From NCBI GenBank assembly GCA_017408885.1, contig JAFQTT010000007.1, positions 1 through 64,000 of the forward strand: a stretch of 64,000 bases of DNA. Reading direction: 5' to 3'. This stretch comes from Methanocorpusculum sp. Its GTDB lineage: Archaea; Halobacteriota; Methanomicrobia; Methanomicrobiales; Methanocorpusculaceae. Under the pieces are notes generated by a model. That model did not search any database. It was given only the letters and a program-made list of their open reading frames with translations, and was not told where the DNA came from. Within the stretch, counting starts at the first letter, position 1. Every line of letters starts with the position of its first letter. Made by a program: the position numbers and the translations under genes. This document shows, piece after piece, positions 15,806-25,690 of the stretch.

Positions 15806-16912
15806 TTAGAAGTCTCCATATTTTTCACGGATATCTCGCTTATGTTTCTCTTTTACTTCTTCTGACACTTTTGTGAGTGGTTCAAGACAGGCATAAATTG
15901 TACCAATGTCATCAGCGCTCAAACGAACAGATGAATGATAAATCTGATTCATGAGTTTTCTTTCTAAATTCTGATACTTTGAGATAAAACAATGAGAATC
16001 ATCTTCCGGTACTTTTTTTAAACATGCCTCACGACCAAGAACAACACATGAGTAAAAACAACTCCTCTGCATCTTTAGATAATCAGATAATGCATTGATA
16101 TGTCCGGCATTTTGCCGAATCGGGTTTGGCGGATTATGTTTCTCACCGCCCGGATAGAATACAGCCCAGGTGTTATTACCGACAGAGCCATAAATATTTC
16201 CCGCGTGATTTTTGCATTCGAAAACATAAATTCCTGCATCATGAATCATAATGAGATCGATTTCAGTAGTGGAACCATCCGGCCTCTGAACATAGACATT
16301 CCGCAATTCCCGATGATATCCGGGAATATTTCCAGGTGAAGAGATAAATGAAAATACTGCATCTTCAAGTTCTTTTCCTTTCCTCTCGTTTTTTGTGAGG
16401 ATATCTTCACGGGAATGTTCTGAATCACGAGAATAATCTGTTTGTTTTTGTGATGATGAATAGGTGGACTGTGTATATGTATGTCTTTCAGTCTCATAAT
16501 CATAATACTGCGTCTTGTTTTTGAACTCAAAGAAGACATCTTCGGCATATTTCGGATTATCCACTAAACCAAAATGATACTTTCCGGAAATTGTATGCAG
16601 CGTAAGGACAGAAAGTTTCCCAACACCTGTTTCTTTCAAAGTTGCCCTGATAAATTCATTTTTGGGAATCGTTACGGTATAGAGAAGATAATGAATATCT
16701 ATCTTTGATTGTGTCACTCGAATCCAATGGTTGTAGCAGTGTATAACCTGATACAGAAAATATAAACCGGTAAATGGTACCAGAACAATACCAATCAGAA
16801 ATGGAATTGCAAGAACACTTAATACAAATAATAGAATCGAATAGCCAATCGGACTATCTCCCGGAGTGATTACGACTGATGGTTTCCCCTGAGACATAAA
16901 CAAACACATCAT
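15806..16912 (-). CDS. Membrane-anchored NERD-domain (nuclease-related) protein
   Basis: Protein of 368 residues. Residues 22-58 form one long or two short membrane segments. A basic and Ser/Tyr-rich linker (135-165) leads to a NERD domain at about 175-300 with KGKELEDAV, EIDLIMI (Asp219) and FECKN (Glu232, Lys234), the PD-(D/E)xK-like active-site layout. NERD proteins are thought to act on DNA, but their roles are mostly unknown. ATG 16912 has GGGA upstream; ATG 16897 is an alternative five residues in. The gene stands alone, facing a remnant HTH gene. Confidence 0.8.
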   Translation of the reverse strand: MMCLFMSQGKPSVVITPGDSPIGYSILLFVLSVLAIPFLIGIVLVPFTGLYFLYQVIHCYNHWIRVTQSKIDIHYLLYTVTIPKNEFIRATLKETGVGKLSVLTLHTISGKYHFGLVDNPKYAEDVFFEFKNKTQYYDYETERHTYTQSTYSSSQKQTDYSRDSEHSREDILTKNERKGKELEDAVFSFISSPGNIPGYHRELRNVYVQRPDGSTTEIDLIMIHDAGIYVFECKNHAGNIYGSVGNNTWAVFYPGGEKHNPPNPIRQNAGHINALSDYLKMQRSCFYSCVVLGREACLKKVPEDDSHCFISKYQNLERKLMNQIYHSSVRLSADDIGTIYACLEPLTKVSEEVKEKHKRDIREKYGDF

Positions 16913-16965
16913 TTAATCCCAGACTTCCTTATAGATATTGAACCATTGAATAAATCCAAAAAAAA

Positions 16966-17146
16966 TTACCGGAGGGAAAGCCTCCGGCACACCTCCTCTG
17001 ACGCAACAAACCCTCTCCGGCAAAGCCCGTACATCTTCATCGCCTTAGACACAGTCTGCCTCGAACAGCCAACTCATCTTACAGTATGCATCATAATCAC
17101 ACAGTGTACCTAATCCGCGCACTGATTGAGGAGTGATAAACCACAC
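16966..17146 (-). pseudogene. Broken copy of the small HTH protein found at 43156-43335
   Basis: Two partial frames together resemble the 59-residue HTH protein. The upstream frame reads VWFITPQSVRGLGTL, comparable to WWFMIPSWRSHGQLS. After a frame change the downstream part reads VGCSRQTVSKAMKMYGL, matching VGCSKASVKSALIFHGL. The downstream frame is preceded directly by TGA (17074-17076) and ends with TAA at 16966-16968. The residual end contains a perfect CCGGAGG/CCTCCGG hairpin (16969-16987). The similarity extends to DNA around GGTTTAT-CTCC, supporting a decayed paralogue rather than chance. Most of the 310-bp gap before the next gene is this remnant plus promoter. Confidence 0.55.
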
Positions 17147-17223
17147 CCTCAATATTACACAAGATTTACAACAAAGACCAATATCATTAATTTGTAATTA
17201 AGTCAAAAATAATTTAACAAATT

Positions 17224-17703
17224 ATGCGCTACAGAAGCCCCGCAAAAAACACACAGAAAACCTCAGAGCTTCCGGGTAAAATCACTGCATATCTAAAAGA
17301 AAATCCGGGGGCACGTATGTACAATATTGTAGAAGCCGCAAAAGCTTCACGCGGGGCTGTAACCTATCAGCTTAGAAATATGATAGCATCAGGAGAAGTA
17401 TCTGTTTGCGGAAAAAAACAGAGATGCTACTATCTCACATCAACTGACATAACAAAAGAACAGATTCAGCTCAATGAATTCAAAACAAACGAAACAAAGA
17501 GCCTGATAATTACAGAACTTCAGAAAAACCCGAAGATGACAAGAGAAGAACTATCAGAGATACTTGGAATCAAGAAAGGAACCCTTTACAGACACCTGGC
17601 ATCATTAGAAAAAGCAGGCATTCTCAGAAGAAAAAGAGACGGGCACAGCCTGCGGTATGAAGTCTCTGAGAAAACGCTTCTAACCCTTAGAACTGAAAAA
17701 TAA
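17224..17703 (+). CDS. Transcriptional regulator with two winged-helix domains
   Basis: Protein of 159 residues. Residues 15-75 (PGARMYNIVEAAKASRGAVT) and 90-150 (MTREELSEILGIKKGTLYRH) each look like a winged helix, the second followed by the wing LRRKRDGHSLRYEVSEK. The tandem layout occurs in archaeal regulators of several families; the ligand and targets are unknown. No SD precedes the ATG and AT-rich TATA-like DNA lies at 17185-17215, so it is likely leaderless or nearly so. The gap 17704-17960 downstream holds no evident gene. Confidence 0.75.
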   Translation: MRYRSPAKNTQKTSELPGKITAYLKENPGARMYNIVEAAKASRGAVTYQLRNMIASGEVSVCGKKQRCYYLTSTDITKEQIQLNEFKTNETKSLIITELQKNPKMTREELSEILGIKKGTLYRHLASLEKAGILRRKRDGHSLRYEVSEKTLLTLRTEK

Positions 17704-17960
17704 CACAAAAACCGGAAACATCAAATAATATCCTCCTTTTTTCCACAGAACATATTTCCCGAAAAGCACAAGCCATCCGGGAAAATGTTGTATCTATAAC
17801 CATTCAGAAGAATGTAACGTTCTGTACCGGACTGAATGCCGGCACATAATTTATACACAATATCCACATGTAAACCTATTGAACAGCAGTAAAAATCAAA
17901 AACAAAAATATCTGAAAAACCACACTTAAAAAAAGAACGCGCAAAAAAGAAAATGGAATA

Positions 17961-18482
17961 TTATTTAATAATCGAATCAAGCGTAATCTCAAATGTCAGA
18001 TACTCACCGGCAAACCGTGCTCCGGTAAGAACAAAAGACACAATTCCCTCTTTTTCATCAACGTCCAGGATTTTCATATACATACGCTGATATCCTGCAT
18101 TAGTCTGGACTGTGACCTGCAATACATCGCCTTCTGATGGAACATCACCAAGTTTTTCCAGAAGTTCAGCGATTGTCATCTCCTGAATCATATCGTCAGT
18201 AATCTCACCGTATGCTTCAGAAGGTGCAAGACGAACCTCTTTTGTCTCGCCAACTTTCATGCCTACAACAGCTGCATCAAAACCTGAAATCATCTGACCT
18301 CCGCCGACAACAAACGAAAGCGGAGACTGACCAACATTCGACTCCTGAATTGTTCCATCATCCAGACTAAGCGTATAGAAAACTGCAACCTCATCTCCGA
18401 CTTCAACAGTTTCTTCTGTCACACATCCAGCGGATAAGATGACAGCAAAAAGCAGAAGAACTGCGACAAGAATTTTTTTCAT
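17961..18482 (-). CDS. FKBP-type peptidyl-prolyl isomerase lipoprotein
   Basis: Protein of 173 residues with a signal peptide ending in the lipobox LSAGC (Cys20), so it is probably lipid-anchored outside the membrane. The FKBP core shows [36 protein letters not shown] and a SlyD-like flap insert ending in [17 protein letters not shown]. It is likely a folding catalyst for exported proteins. The NHxLAGK motif of the cytoplasmic paralogue at 923-1351 is changed to ARFAGEY, so metal or substrate handling may differ. Confidence 0.88.
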   Translation of the reverse strand: MKKILVAVLLLFAVILSAGCVTEETVEVGDEVAVFYTLSLDDGTIQESNVGQSPLSFVVGGGQMISGFDAAVVGMKVGETKEVRLAPSEAYGEITDDMIQEMTIAELLEKLGDVPSEGDVLQVTVQTNAGYQRMYMKILDVDEKEGIVSFVLTGARFAGEYLTFEITLDSIIK

Positions 18483-18513
18483 ACCTCATTATTTACATCT
18501 ATAGTAAATAAGC

Positions 18514-18618
18514 ATTCAGACAATGAGATAACCCCACGCCCATATCCCCGCGACGCCTGGATGGGTATTCAGCGGATGAATCCGCTTCAACCCAACGATT
18601 CGGACAATGAGATAACCC
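18514..18618. repeat. 21-bp direct repeats flanking a hairpin, upstream of ilvE
   Basis: The sequence ATTC(A/G)GACAATGAGATAACCC, cut here to its core GACAATGAGATAACCC, occurs at 18514-18534 and 18598-18618 with one mismatch. The 63 bp between contain GGGT-N4-AGCGGAT-GA-ATCCGCT-N3-ACCC (18563-18593), a stable hairpin, and a CATATCCCCGCGACGCC segment shared with other intergenic regions. It may be a small inserted element with duplicated target, or a doubled operator between the divergent lipoprotein and ilvE genes. Confidence 0.6.
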
Positions 18619-18647
18619 TATATTCCTCAACAGCGAATATAGAATAC

Positions 18648-19508
18648 ATGTTAGTCTACGTCAATGGAAATTTTGTACCGGAAGATGAGGCAACCGTGTC
18701 AATTTTCGACCACGGCTTCCTGTACGGTGACGGTGTTTTCGAGGGAATTCGCGCATACAACGGAAAAGTATTCAGACTCAAGGAACACGTTGACCGCCTC
18801 TTTGACTCTGCAAAAGCAATCGACTTAGAGCCGGGAATCACCCGCGATGAGATGGCAGAGATTATCAAGGAAACCTTAAGAAAGAACAACCTCCAGAACG
18901 CATACATCCGCCCAATCATCTCCCGCGGTAAGGGAACCATGGGACTTGACCCGAGAAAGTGCGAGAAGCCGAGCATCATCTGTGCCGCATCCGAGTGGGG
19001 TGCAATGTACGGAGATCTCTACGAGACCGGAATGACCGCAGTTACTGTTTGTGTCAGAAGAAACACCCCAGACTCTCTTCCGCCGAACATCAAGTCCTTA
19101 AACTACTTAAACAACATCTTAGGAAAGATTGAGGCAAACTACAAGGGCGGAGACGAAGCAATCTTCCTCGACAGAACCGGAAAACTCGCAGAAGGTTCCG
19201 GAGACAACATCTACTTAATCAAAGACGGTGTCCTCTACACCCCGCCGACCATCAACAACCTCAAGGGAATCACCCGCCTTGTCCTCTTAGGCATTGCAGA
19301 AAAGCTCGGCATCAAAGTAGAAATCTGCGAGCTTGGACTCTTCGACCTCTACACCGCAGACGAGGTTATCGTCTCTGGAACTGCAGCAGAACTCTGCGCA
19401 ATCGTCAAAATCGACGGCAGAACCATTGGTGCAGGTGTTCCGGGACCGGTCTACAAGAAGCTCCTTGTAGACTTCCAGGAAGAGACCAAAATCGGCGACG
19501 CTTACTAA
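18648..19508 (+). CDS. ilvE: Branched-chain amino acid aminotransferase
   Basis: Protein of 286 residues, a class IV PLP aminotransferase that exchanges the amino group between glutamate and the branched-chain 2-oxoacids. Signatures are [20 protein letters not shown] at the N-terminus, [16 protein letters not shown] with the PLP-binding Lys149, and [12 protein letters not shown]. The frame is open upstream to 18561, but ATG 18648 matches the family start and lies after the repeat structure. The gene is monocistronic; the 190 bp following it contain no gene and end in the hairpin beside the ATP synthase operon. Confidence 0.95.
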   Translation: MLVYVNGNFVPEDEATVSIFDHGFLYGDGVFEGIRAYNGKVFRLKEHVDRLFDSAKAIDLEPGITRDEMAEIIKETLRKNNLQNAYIRPIISRGKGTMGLDPRKCEKPSIICAASEWGAMYGDLYETGMTAVTVCVRRNTPDSLPPNIKSLNYLNNILGKIEANYKGGDEAIFLDRTGKLAEGSGDNIYLIKDGVLYTPPTINNLKGITRLVLLGIAEKLGIKVEICELGLFDLYTADEVIVSGTAAELCAIVKIDGRTIGAGVPGPVYKKLLVDFQEETKIGDAY

Positions 19509-19680
19509 AAGCGGCTGATTTCAATATTCTTTTTTTTCTTTTTAATACAGAACATATGAAAAGCAATGCGATAGCACACAGCTTTACGCAAATCATACAA
19601 AACAAGAAAGATACTAAAAGAGAGGCCCGGGTTGGGACTCTACATAATAGAGCCCCCTGAGGTTCCAAGCCAACTCTGCG

Positions 19681-19700
19681 AAATACACTTTAGTGTATTT
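19681..19700 (-). terminator. Palindrome at the end of the ATP synthase operon
   Basis: AAATACACT and AGTGTATTT form a perfect nine-bp stem with a TT loop, overlapping the atpD stop codon. No T-run follows on the minus strand, so it may mark 3' processing rather than classical termination. It is placed where the nine-gene operon should end. Confidence 0.45.
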
Positions 19701-20346
19701 ATGCAGTCTCTGCTGCTTCCTTTGCAGCAGACTTGCCCTTCGTTCTCTTCAGACGGGTGAGTTCTTCTCTCTCCATCTCATCTAAACGCATCTTAATAAA
19801 GTTGCGTGCCTCAACCTGCTCCGGAATAACTTTGAACTCCAGGGCATTCACACGGCGCTTGGTTCCTTCAATCTCATCTAAGAGACGCTTCATAGTCGTT
19901 TCAAGTTCAGCAGAGAGAATGATACACTCCACTAAATCCTCGAATGCTTCTGCAGCCTCATCGATTGCGGCAGACGTTCCAATAACACCATATCCGCGAT
20001 CGTTTAAGGACTTCTTCACACTCTTCGACTCAATCTTCGGAACAACCACTCCCATAATGTTCTTGCTCTTTAAGTCAATCTCCGGGTTCTCGGATGCAGC
20101 CATAGCTGCAGCCTTGACACCGATAGTACCCTCCACAGTTTCTGCGATTGCAATCATTTCCTGTGCACGGGCATACTTTTCAGCAAGCTCATTCTTGAGA
20201 TCCTTAGCTTCCGCTAATACCTTGAAGAACTCAAGGATCAGTCCGTCGCGCTTCATTTTCAGAAGCTTATATCCTCGCTCGGACAGCTTAATACGCTTTT
20301 TCAGCGCGATAAGTTCAGAACGGGTCGGCTTCACATTAAGCGCCAT
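19699..20346 (-). CDS. atpD: A-type ATP synthase subunit D (central stalk)
   Basis: Protein of 215 residues, predicted as a long antiparallel coiled coil: VKPTRSELIALKKRIKLSER at the start is the family hallmark and EGTKRRVNALEFKVIPE lies in the second helix. Subunit D is the rotating shaft that couples the membrane rotor to the A3B3 head. A Lys/Ala-rich tail (KGKSAAKEAAETA) extends beyond the conserved core. It is the last gene of the operon, six bases after atpB. Confidence 0.96.
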   Translation of the reverse strand: MALNVKPTRSELIALKKRIKLSERGYKLLKMKRDGLILEFFKVLAEAKDLKNELAEKYARAQEMIAIAETVEGTIGVKAAAMAASENPEIDLKSKNIMGVVVPKIESKSVKKSLNDRGYGVIGTSAAIDEAAEAFEDLVECIILSAELETTMKRLLDEIEGTKRRVNALEFKVIPEQVEARNFIKMRLDEMEREELTRLKRTKGKSAAKEAAETA

Positions 20347-20352
20347 AGACGA

Positions 20353-21729
20353 TCACTTCCGGTATTTCGGGTGGTAGGTCTTAATCAGATCACGGTCGAT
20401 ACGCTTCTCGAGTTCAGACTCCGGAAGTGCCTGGAACATATCCCAACCTAAGTCGAGAGTCTGGGCAATGGATCTGTCCTCGTCTGCGCCCTGACGGACG
20501 AAGCGGTTCTCGAAAGTGTCTGCGAACTCTAAGAACTTCTGATCACGCTCAGAGAGTGCATCCTTACCGACGATAGCAACGAGACCGCGGAGATCAACAC
20601 CTTCTGCGTAACCGGAGTAGAGCATATCGGAGACCTTCTTGTGGTCATCACGGGTTAAGCCCTTACCGATACCAAGGTTCATCAGACGGGATAAGGACGG
20701 AAGAACGTTGATTGGCGGGTAGATACCCTTACGGTGAAGTTCTGGGGAAATAACGATCTGACCCTCAGTAATGTATCCGGTTAAGTCCGGAATCGGGTGA
20801 GTAATATCGTCTCCCGGCATGGTTAAGATCGGAATCTGGGTGACAGATCCTTTCAGACCCTTAATGACACCTGCACGCTCGTAGATTTCTGCAAGGTCAG
20901 TGTACATGTAACCTGGGTAACCGCGACGTCCCGGAACCTCTTCACGTGCTGCACCAATCTGTCTGAGTGCTTCACAGTAGTTGGTCATATCGGTTAAGAT
21001 AACGAGAACGTGGTATCCAAGCTCATATGCAAGGTACTCTGCAGTGGTGAGTGCGAGACGCGGAGTAACGGTACGCTCGACAGCCGGGTCGTCTGCTAAG
21101 TTTAAGAAGACGACTGCACGCTCAAGTGCACCGGTTCTCTCGAAGTCAGCCATGTAGGAGTTTGCTTCTTCACGGGTGATACCCATTGCTGCGAAGACTA
21201 CTGCGAACTCTTCAGTGGATCCCGGAACCTTTGCCTGTCTTGCGATCTGCAGTGCAATATCGTTGTGCGGCAGACCTGCAGAGGAGAAGATCGGAAGCTT
21301 CTGACCACGAACGAGGGTGTTAGTTCCGTCGATGGTGGAGATACCGGTCTGGATGAAATCAGACGGGGAACCGCGTGCATACGGGTTGATTGCTGCACCG
21401 TTAATCTCGAGGCGCTTCTCCGGAACGATTTCCGGTCCGCCGTCGATCGGCTTTCCTCCGCCGGATAAGATACGTCCAAGCATAGACTTGGAAACCGGCA
21501 TCTTGAAGGTCTCACCAAGGAATCTGACACCAGTGTCACGTCCAAGTCCGGTAGTGGACTCGAAACACTGAACAACGACGAGGTCCTCGGAAGTATCAAG
21601 AACCTTACCGCGCTTCATGGTGCCGTCCGGAAGAACAAGAGAAACCTGTTCTTCATAGCTGACCGGCTCAGTCTTTTCTACAAAGACAAGCGGACCTGCA
21701 ATTTTACAGACTGTCTTATATTCTTTCAT
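20353..21729 (-). CDS. atpB: A-type ATP synthase subunit B (non-catalytic)
   Basis: Protein of 458 residues, the regulatory nucleotide-binding subunit that alternates with subunit A in the soluble head. The position of the Walker A loop reads [15 protein letters not shown], the degenerate form typical of B subunits. [20 protein letters not shown] is the ATPase alpha/beta signature region. It lies two bases after atpA, and length matches the family. Confidence 0.97.
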   Translation of the reverse strand: MKEYKTVCKIAGPLVFVEKTEPVSYEEQVSLVLPDGTMKRGKVLDTSEDLVVVQCFESTTGLGRDTGVRFLGETFKMPVSKSMLGRILSGGGKPIDGGPEIVPEKRLEINGAAINPYARGSPSDFIQTGISTIDGTNTLVRGQKLPIFSSAGLPHNDIALQIARQAKVPGSTEEFAVVFAAMGITREEANSYMADFERTGALERAVVFLNLADDPAVERTVTPRLALTTAEYLAYELGYHVLVILTDMTNYCEALRQIGAAREEVPGRRGYPGYMYTDLAEIYERAGVIKGLKGSVTQIPILTMPGDDITHPIPDLTGYITEGQIVISPELHRKGIYPPINVLPSLSRLMNLGIGKGLTRDDHKKVSDMLYSGYAEGVDLRGLVAIVGKDALSERDQKFLEFADTFENRFVRQGADEDRSIAQTLDLGWDMFQALPESELEKRIDRDLIKTYHPKYRK

Positions 21730-21731
21730 AT

Positions 21732-23477
21732 TTAGGCCCTCAGTGCTTTGAATTCTTTGTCCATGTCAGAGTAGATCTTGTCTAAGACCGGCTTGTAGTC
21801 CTTAGTGAACTTAATCTGCGGCATCTCGTTCTTTGCCTGGACGGCTAAGATCTGTGCCGGAGAGACACCTGCAGCCTGTGCAGCGTATGCAAGGTCTGCG
21901 TAGGTCTTAATCATCTTGAACATGTCAAGCTGCTTGTCTAAGTCACAGTAAGTGTCAACCGGGTCGAAACCGTTCTGCTGTAAGAACAGTTCGCGGATCA
22001 TACGGGCGACTTCGATAGTGATCTGTTCGTTTTCCGGAAGTGCATCGGAACCGACGAGCTGAACGATTTCCTGCAGTTCTGCTTCCTTCTGGAGAACTTC
22101 CATGAACCATGCACGAAGCGGGTTCCACTCCGGAGAGACCTTCTCGTCATAGTAGTCAGCAAGCTGAGCCATGTACAGAGAGTAGGACTGCAGCCAGTTG
22201 ATTGCCGGGAAGTGACGCTTACGGGATAAGCTTGCATCAAGTGCCCAGAAAACCTTAACGATACGGAGAGTGTTCTGGGTAACCGGCTCGGAGAAGTCAC
22301 CACCTGCCGGGGAAACTGCACCGATAACGGAGACGGAGCCAGTTCCGCCGGAGAGCGGCTCGACTAAACCTGCACGCTCGTAGAACTCGGAGAGTCTGGA
22401 GGACAGGTATGCCGGATAACCTTCTTCTCCCGGCATCTCTTCGAGACGGGAACAGATTTCACGCATTGCTTCTGCCCAGCGGGAGGTGGAGTCTGCCATT
22501 AATGCGACATCGTATCCCATGTCACGGAAGTACTCTGCAATGGTAATACCAGTGTAAACAGATGCTTCACGTGCTGCGACAGGCATGTTGGAAGTGTTTG
22601 CGATAAGGGTGGTTCTCTCCATAAGAGAGTTTCCGGTCTTCGGGTCGACGAGCTCCGGGAATTCAGTCAGAACTTCGGTCATCTCGTTTCCGCGTTCACC
22701 GCATCCGATGTAGACAACGATATCTGCATCAGACCACTTTGCAAGCTGCTGCTGGGTAACAGTCTTACCGGATCCGAATGGTCCCGGAATTGCTGCTGCT
22801 CCGCCCTTTGCAATCGGGAAGAGACCATCTAAGATTCTCTGACCGGTTAACAGCGGGATGCTCGGGGAGTGCTTCTCGACGTACGGACGCGGGACACGAA
22901 CCGGCCAGCGCTGGATCATCGGGAATTTCTCGTCAGAGTCAAGCTCAATGACGATTTCGTCGACAGTGAAGGAACCTGCTTCAATCTTGGTAACCTTTCC
23001 ACCCTTTGCGGTTGGCGGAACCATGATCTTGTGCAGAATGGAGCGGGTTTCCTGAACAGTTCCGAAAACCTGTCCCGGCTTTACTTCATCACCGACTTTT
23101 ACGACTGGAACAAAGTCCCACTTCTTCTCGTGATCGAGACCTGGTGCGGAAACACCACGGGAAATGAAGTTACCCATCTTCTGGATAAGGACTTCCAGCG
23201 GACGCTGGATACCGTCGTAGATACTGGTTAACAGTCCCGGACCAAGCTCGACTGCGAGCGAGAGTCCGGTATTTGTGACAGGCTCTCCCGGACGAATGCC
23301 GGAGGTTGACTCGTAAACCTGAATGATGATGTCCTCACCATCGATTTTGATAACCTCACCCATCAGCTGCTCATTACCGACTCTGACGACATCGTACATG
23401 TGTGCGTCAAAGTCAACTGCAGTGACCACAGGTCCTGCAATGCGTTTGAGAATACCTGGTTTGTTACTTACTTCCAC
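21732..23477 (-). CDS. atpA: A-type ATP synthase catalytic subunit A
   Basis: Protein of 581 residues, the catalytic subunit. Walker A is [20 protein letters not shown], preceded by the archaeal/vacuolar non-homologous region with [15 protein letters not shown]. The signature [18 protein letters not shown] is present. No intein is inserted in the P-loop, unlike in some archaeal homologues. The start overlaps atpF by ten bases. Confidence 0.97.
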   Translation of the reverse strand: MEVSNKPGILKRIAGPVVTAVDFDAHMYDVVRVGNEQLMGEVIKIDGEDIIIQVYESTSGIRPGEPVTNTGLSLAVELGPGLLTSIYDGIQRPLEVLIQKMGNFISRGVSAPGLDHEKKWDFVPVVKVGDEVKPGQVFGTVQETRSILHKIMVPPTAKGGKVTKIEAGSFTVDEIVIELDSDEKFPMIQRWPVRVPRPYVEKHSPSIPLLTGQRILDGLFPIAKGGAAAIPGPFGSGKTVTQQQLAKWSDADIVVYIGCGERGNEMTEVLTEFPELVDPKTGNSLMERTTLIANTSNMPVAAREASVYTGITIAEYFRDMGYDVALMADSTSRWAEAMREICSRLEEMPGEEGYPAYLSSRLSEFYERAGLVEPLSGGTGSVSVIGAVSPAGGDFSEPVTQNTLRIVKVFWALDASLSRKRHFPAINWLQSYSLYMAQLADYYDEKVSPEWNPLRAWFMEVLQKEAELQEIVQLVGSDALPENEQITIEVARMIRELFLQQNGFDPVDTYCDLDKQLDMFKMIKTYADLAYAAQAAGVSPAQILAVQAKNEMPQIKFTKDYKPVLDKIYSDMDKEFKALRA

Positions 23478-23770
23478 AGATCAACACCCACCGAACGTTT
23501 AATACGCTCTCTCAGGGAGAGACCAGCCTCCTGACCGCCAAGGGTGACAATTGTCGGGCGGACGGAGTTTTCAATGATTACCTGCAGACGACGCGGAAGC
23601 GTTTCAAGGTCTGCGTTCTGAAGGACAAGGATGCCTACGTTTTCGTCCTCAATCACTTTCGTGATAGTCTCGGCGAGTTTTTCCGGAGTTTCAGCAGAGT
23701 AGGTCTTCTGAACACCAGCAAGCTGGAATCCAACGACGAACTCCTTCTTTCCAATTACTGCAATCTCCAT
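23468..23770 (-). CDS. atpF: A-type ATP synthase subunit F
   Basis: Protein of 100 residues, the small Rossmann-like central-stalk subunit that binds [21 protein letters not shown] at the start and [17 protein letters not shown] in the middle are typical. It sits one base after atpC and overlaps atpA, conserved archaeal order. Confidence 0.95.
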   Translation of the reverse strand: MEIAVIGKKEFVVGFQLAGVQKTYSAETPEKLAETITKVIEDENVGILVLQNADLETLPRRLQVIIENSVRPTIVTLGGQEAGLSLRERIKRSVGVDLWK

Positions 23771-23771
23771 T

Positions 23772-24830
23772 TTACATCACCAGATACTTTTCGAGGATTT
23801 CTGCGCTGAGTCCGGATTCCTTACCGCGGGCAAGGGCACGGAGGTTGGCAACCTCATATCTCTTCCGTTCAAGGTACACAAGAAGCGGGGAGATGGAGAA
23901 CGGGTTGCGTTTGGACATCTTATCCATCTGACCAAGCTGGGCAGAGGTTAAGGTGCTCTCAATTGCGTAGACCGGCTTCTTCTCACGAAGCTCTTCAAGT
24001 GCATCTGCAAGAACAGCGACTTTGACCTTTTTCTTCAGTGAATCAACAACTTCATCAAGGCTCTCAACGGTGGTTAAGCGCTCAAGCTCTTCTGCTTTGA
24101 ATGCTCCGCCTTCAATCCAGAGGCTCAGTGTGTCAGCTTCCTTGGAAACCTGTGCACGAACTCTGAAGAGGTTCTTGATGTTTTTAATGTCGATTTCGAA
24201 CATGACGTATTTCAGGAACGGTAAACCGCCTTTCATTCCGCCACGTGCCGCTTTAATAAGCGTCGCATAGTAATACTTGTACAACTCGTTCTCGATATCG
24301 CCGAAAGAACGGGATTCGAGAGCTGCCGGAAGTCCTTCGCTTAAGATGTCAGCGATTGCTTTAATCGGAAGAGTCTCAACAACTCTTTCAATGGAAGACT
24401 CGGCAATCATACGGTCTAAGGCTGCTGCGTCAAGTGCACCAGCCGGTACAAGGACAGCCTTAATCTTTCCTTCAGAAAGACCAAGCTGCTTACCTCGAAG
24501 GATAGTCAGAATGTTTTGAATATCCCACTTGTGAAGGTAATCTCGGGTAAATCCTTTCATCTCTCCCGGAGCCAGTGCGATAATTCTCTGGTACTCCTTT
24601 GCCAGATTCCAGGATACGGCGTTTTCAATGAGGTCAACTCCACTAAAGGAAGCTGCAAGTTCATCGATTTCGCGTTTATACTCCATCTCTTCCACGAGTC
24701 TGGTTAACTCTGGAAGACCCATGTTTAACATGCGAAGATATTCTTCTCTTGGAATAAGCTTCGACTTCCGTACTCTCATACGGGTTGAAACATAGATATA
24801 TGGGGCTGAACCGCTCGATACCTCTGTCAT
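23772..24830 (-). CDS. atpC: A-type ATP synthase subunit C
   Basis: Protein of 352 residues, the funnel-shaped V-type d-like subunit that links the central stalk to the c ring. Helical composition, [20 protein letters not shown] at the N-terminus and [20 protein letters not shown] near the C-terminus match the family. Eight bases separate it from atpE. Confidence 0.95.
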   Translation of the reverse strand: MTEVSSGSAPYIYVSTRMRVRKSKLIPREEYLRMLNMGLPELTRLVEEMEYKREIDELAASFSGVDLIENAVSWNLAKEYQRIIALAPGEMKGFTRDYLHKWDIQNILTILRGKQLGLSEGKIKAVLVPAGALDAAALDRMIAESSIERVVETLPIKAIADILSEGLPAALESRSFGDIENELYKYYYATLIKAARGGMKGGLPFLKYVMFEIDIKNIKNLFRVRAQVSKEADTLSLWIEGGAFKAEELERLTTVESLDEVVDSLKKKVKVAVLADALEELREKKPVYAIESTLTSAQLGQMDKMSKRNPFSISPLLVYLERKRYEVANLRALARGKESGLSAEILEKYLVM

Positions 24831-24838
24831 TTTTTACC

Positions 24839-25417
24839 TCATCCAAACAAGATTTCCGATGCGTCTTTCAGGCTTGCTTCCCATACTTCGCCCATGAAGG
24901 TTTCGTAAGAGAAGTCAAGAGTGAGCTGACCATCGGTGCTTTTAACAACGACACCGCCGTTAATTGCGGTGATTCCGCCAAACGTAAATCCGGAAAGGGT
25001 CTTAAGCTCAGAGATTGCTGCCTTTGCTGCTTCTTCGTCGCGCTCACCGGTGTAAACAACTCCTTCCGGAATCTGCTTTGCAGCTTCCTTTAAGAGTTCG
25101 CGTACTGCCTTTGCGTGGACATCAGCCGGAAGATTTGCAATCTCGTCTGCTGCTGCGGTATAGACTTTGTCAAGAAGCTCTTTTTGTGCGTTTAAGAGGT
25201 CACGCTTCACAACGAGGTTGGCGCTTGCGACTTCGCGGATAACAACACGCTCTGCCTGAATTTCAGCGTCTTTCTCTGCTGCGAGTTTGATTTCCTCTGC
25301 ACGGAGGTTTGCTTCACTGACGATAGCCTGGACCTGAGCATCAGCTTCCGCTTTGATTGCGGCTGCTTTTGCATCGCCTTTCGCTTTGATTTCGTCAACT
25401 ACTACCTCAAGTCCCAT
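24839..25417 (-). CDS. atpE: A-type ATP synthase subunit E (peripheral stalk)
   Basis: Protein of 192 residues. The first half is an Ala/Glu/Lys-rich coiled coil (AEADAQVQAIVSEANLRAEE) that pairs with subunit H to form the outer stalk. The second half is the globular head-binding domain, with GGITAINGGVVVKSTDGQL matching the conserved GG(V/I)xxxxxDG strand. Confidence 0.95.
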   Translation of the reverse strand: MGLEVVVDEIKAKGDAKAAAIKAEADAQVQAIVSEANLRAEEIKLAAEKDAEIQAERVVIREVASANLVVKRDLLNAQKELLDKVYTAAADEIANLPADVHAKAVRELLKEAAKQIPEGVVYTGERDEEAAKAAISELKTLSGFTFGGITAINGGVVVKSTDGQLTLDFSYETFMGEVWEASLKDASEILFG

Positions 25418-25432
25418 GTAAGCGGCCTCCGC

Positions 25433-25687
25433 TTAGATGAACATGATGAGCAGTGCGATAACGAGACCGAAGATGACAACGGTTTCTGGAAGTACAGTGA
25501 AGAGAAGTGCAAGACCGAACATTCCGCGGTCTTCTGCGGTTGCTCCGACTGCTGCTGCTCCGATACCCTGTTCACCAACACCGGTACCGATACCTGCAAG
25601 ACCTACTGCGAGACCTGCACCAATTGCTGCGAGTCCGGATCCAAGTGCCTGTGCTCCAACGTCTGAGAATAAAGTTTCAATTGCCAT
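25433..25687 (-). CDS. atpK: A-type ATP synthase rotor subunit c (proteolipid)
   Basis: Protein of 84 residues forming a single two-helix hairpin: a Gly/Ala-rich first helix (GSGLAAIGAGLAVGLAGIG) and a second helix with the ion-binding carboxylate Glu68 in LPETVVIFGLV. One carboxylate per hairpin is the usual rotor form; multiplied c subunits known in some methanogens are absent. Strong SD (GGAGG) ahead of the ATG, sensible for the multicopy subunit. Proton or sodium specificity is not assigned. Confidence 0.96.
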   Translation of the reverse strand: MAIETLFSDVGAQALGSGLAAIGAGLAVGLAGIGTGVGEQGIGAAAVGATAEDRGMFGLALLFTVLPETVVIFGLVIALLIMFI

Positions 25688-25690
25688 TTT

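Noticed and set aside
19621-19672. tRNA-like or structured RNA in GC-rich DNA between ilvE and atpD
   Set aside because: No T-loop, anticodon stem or acceptor pairing could be drawn.
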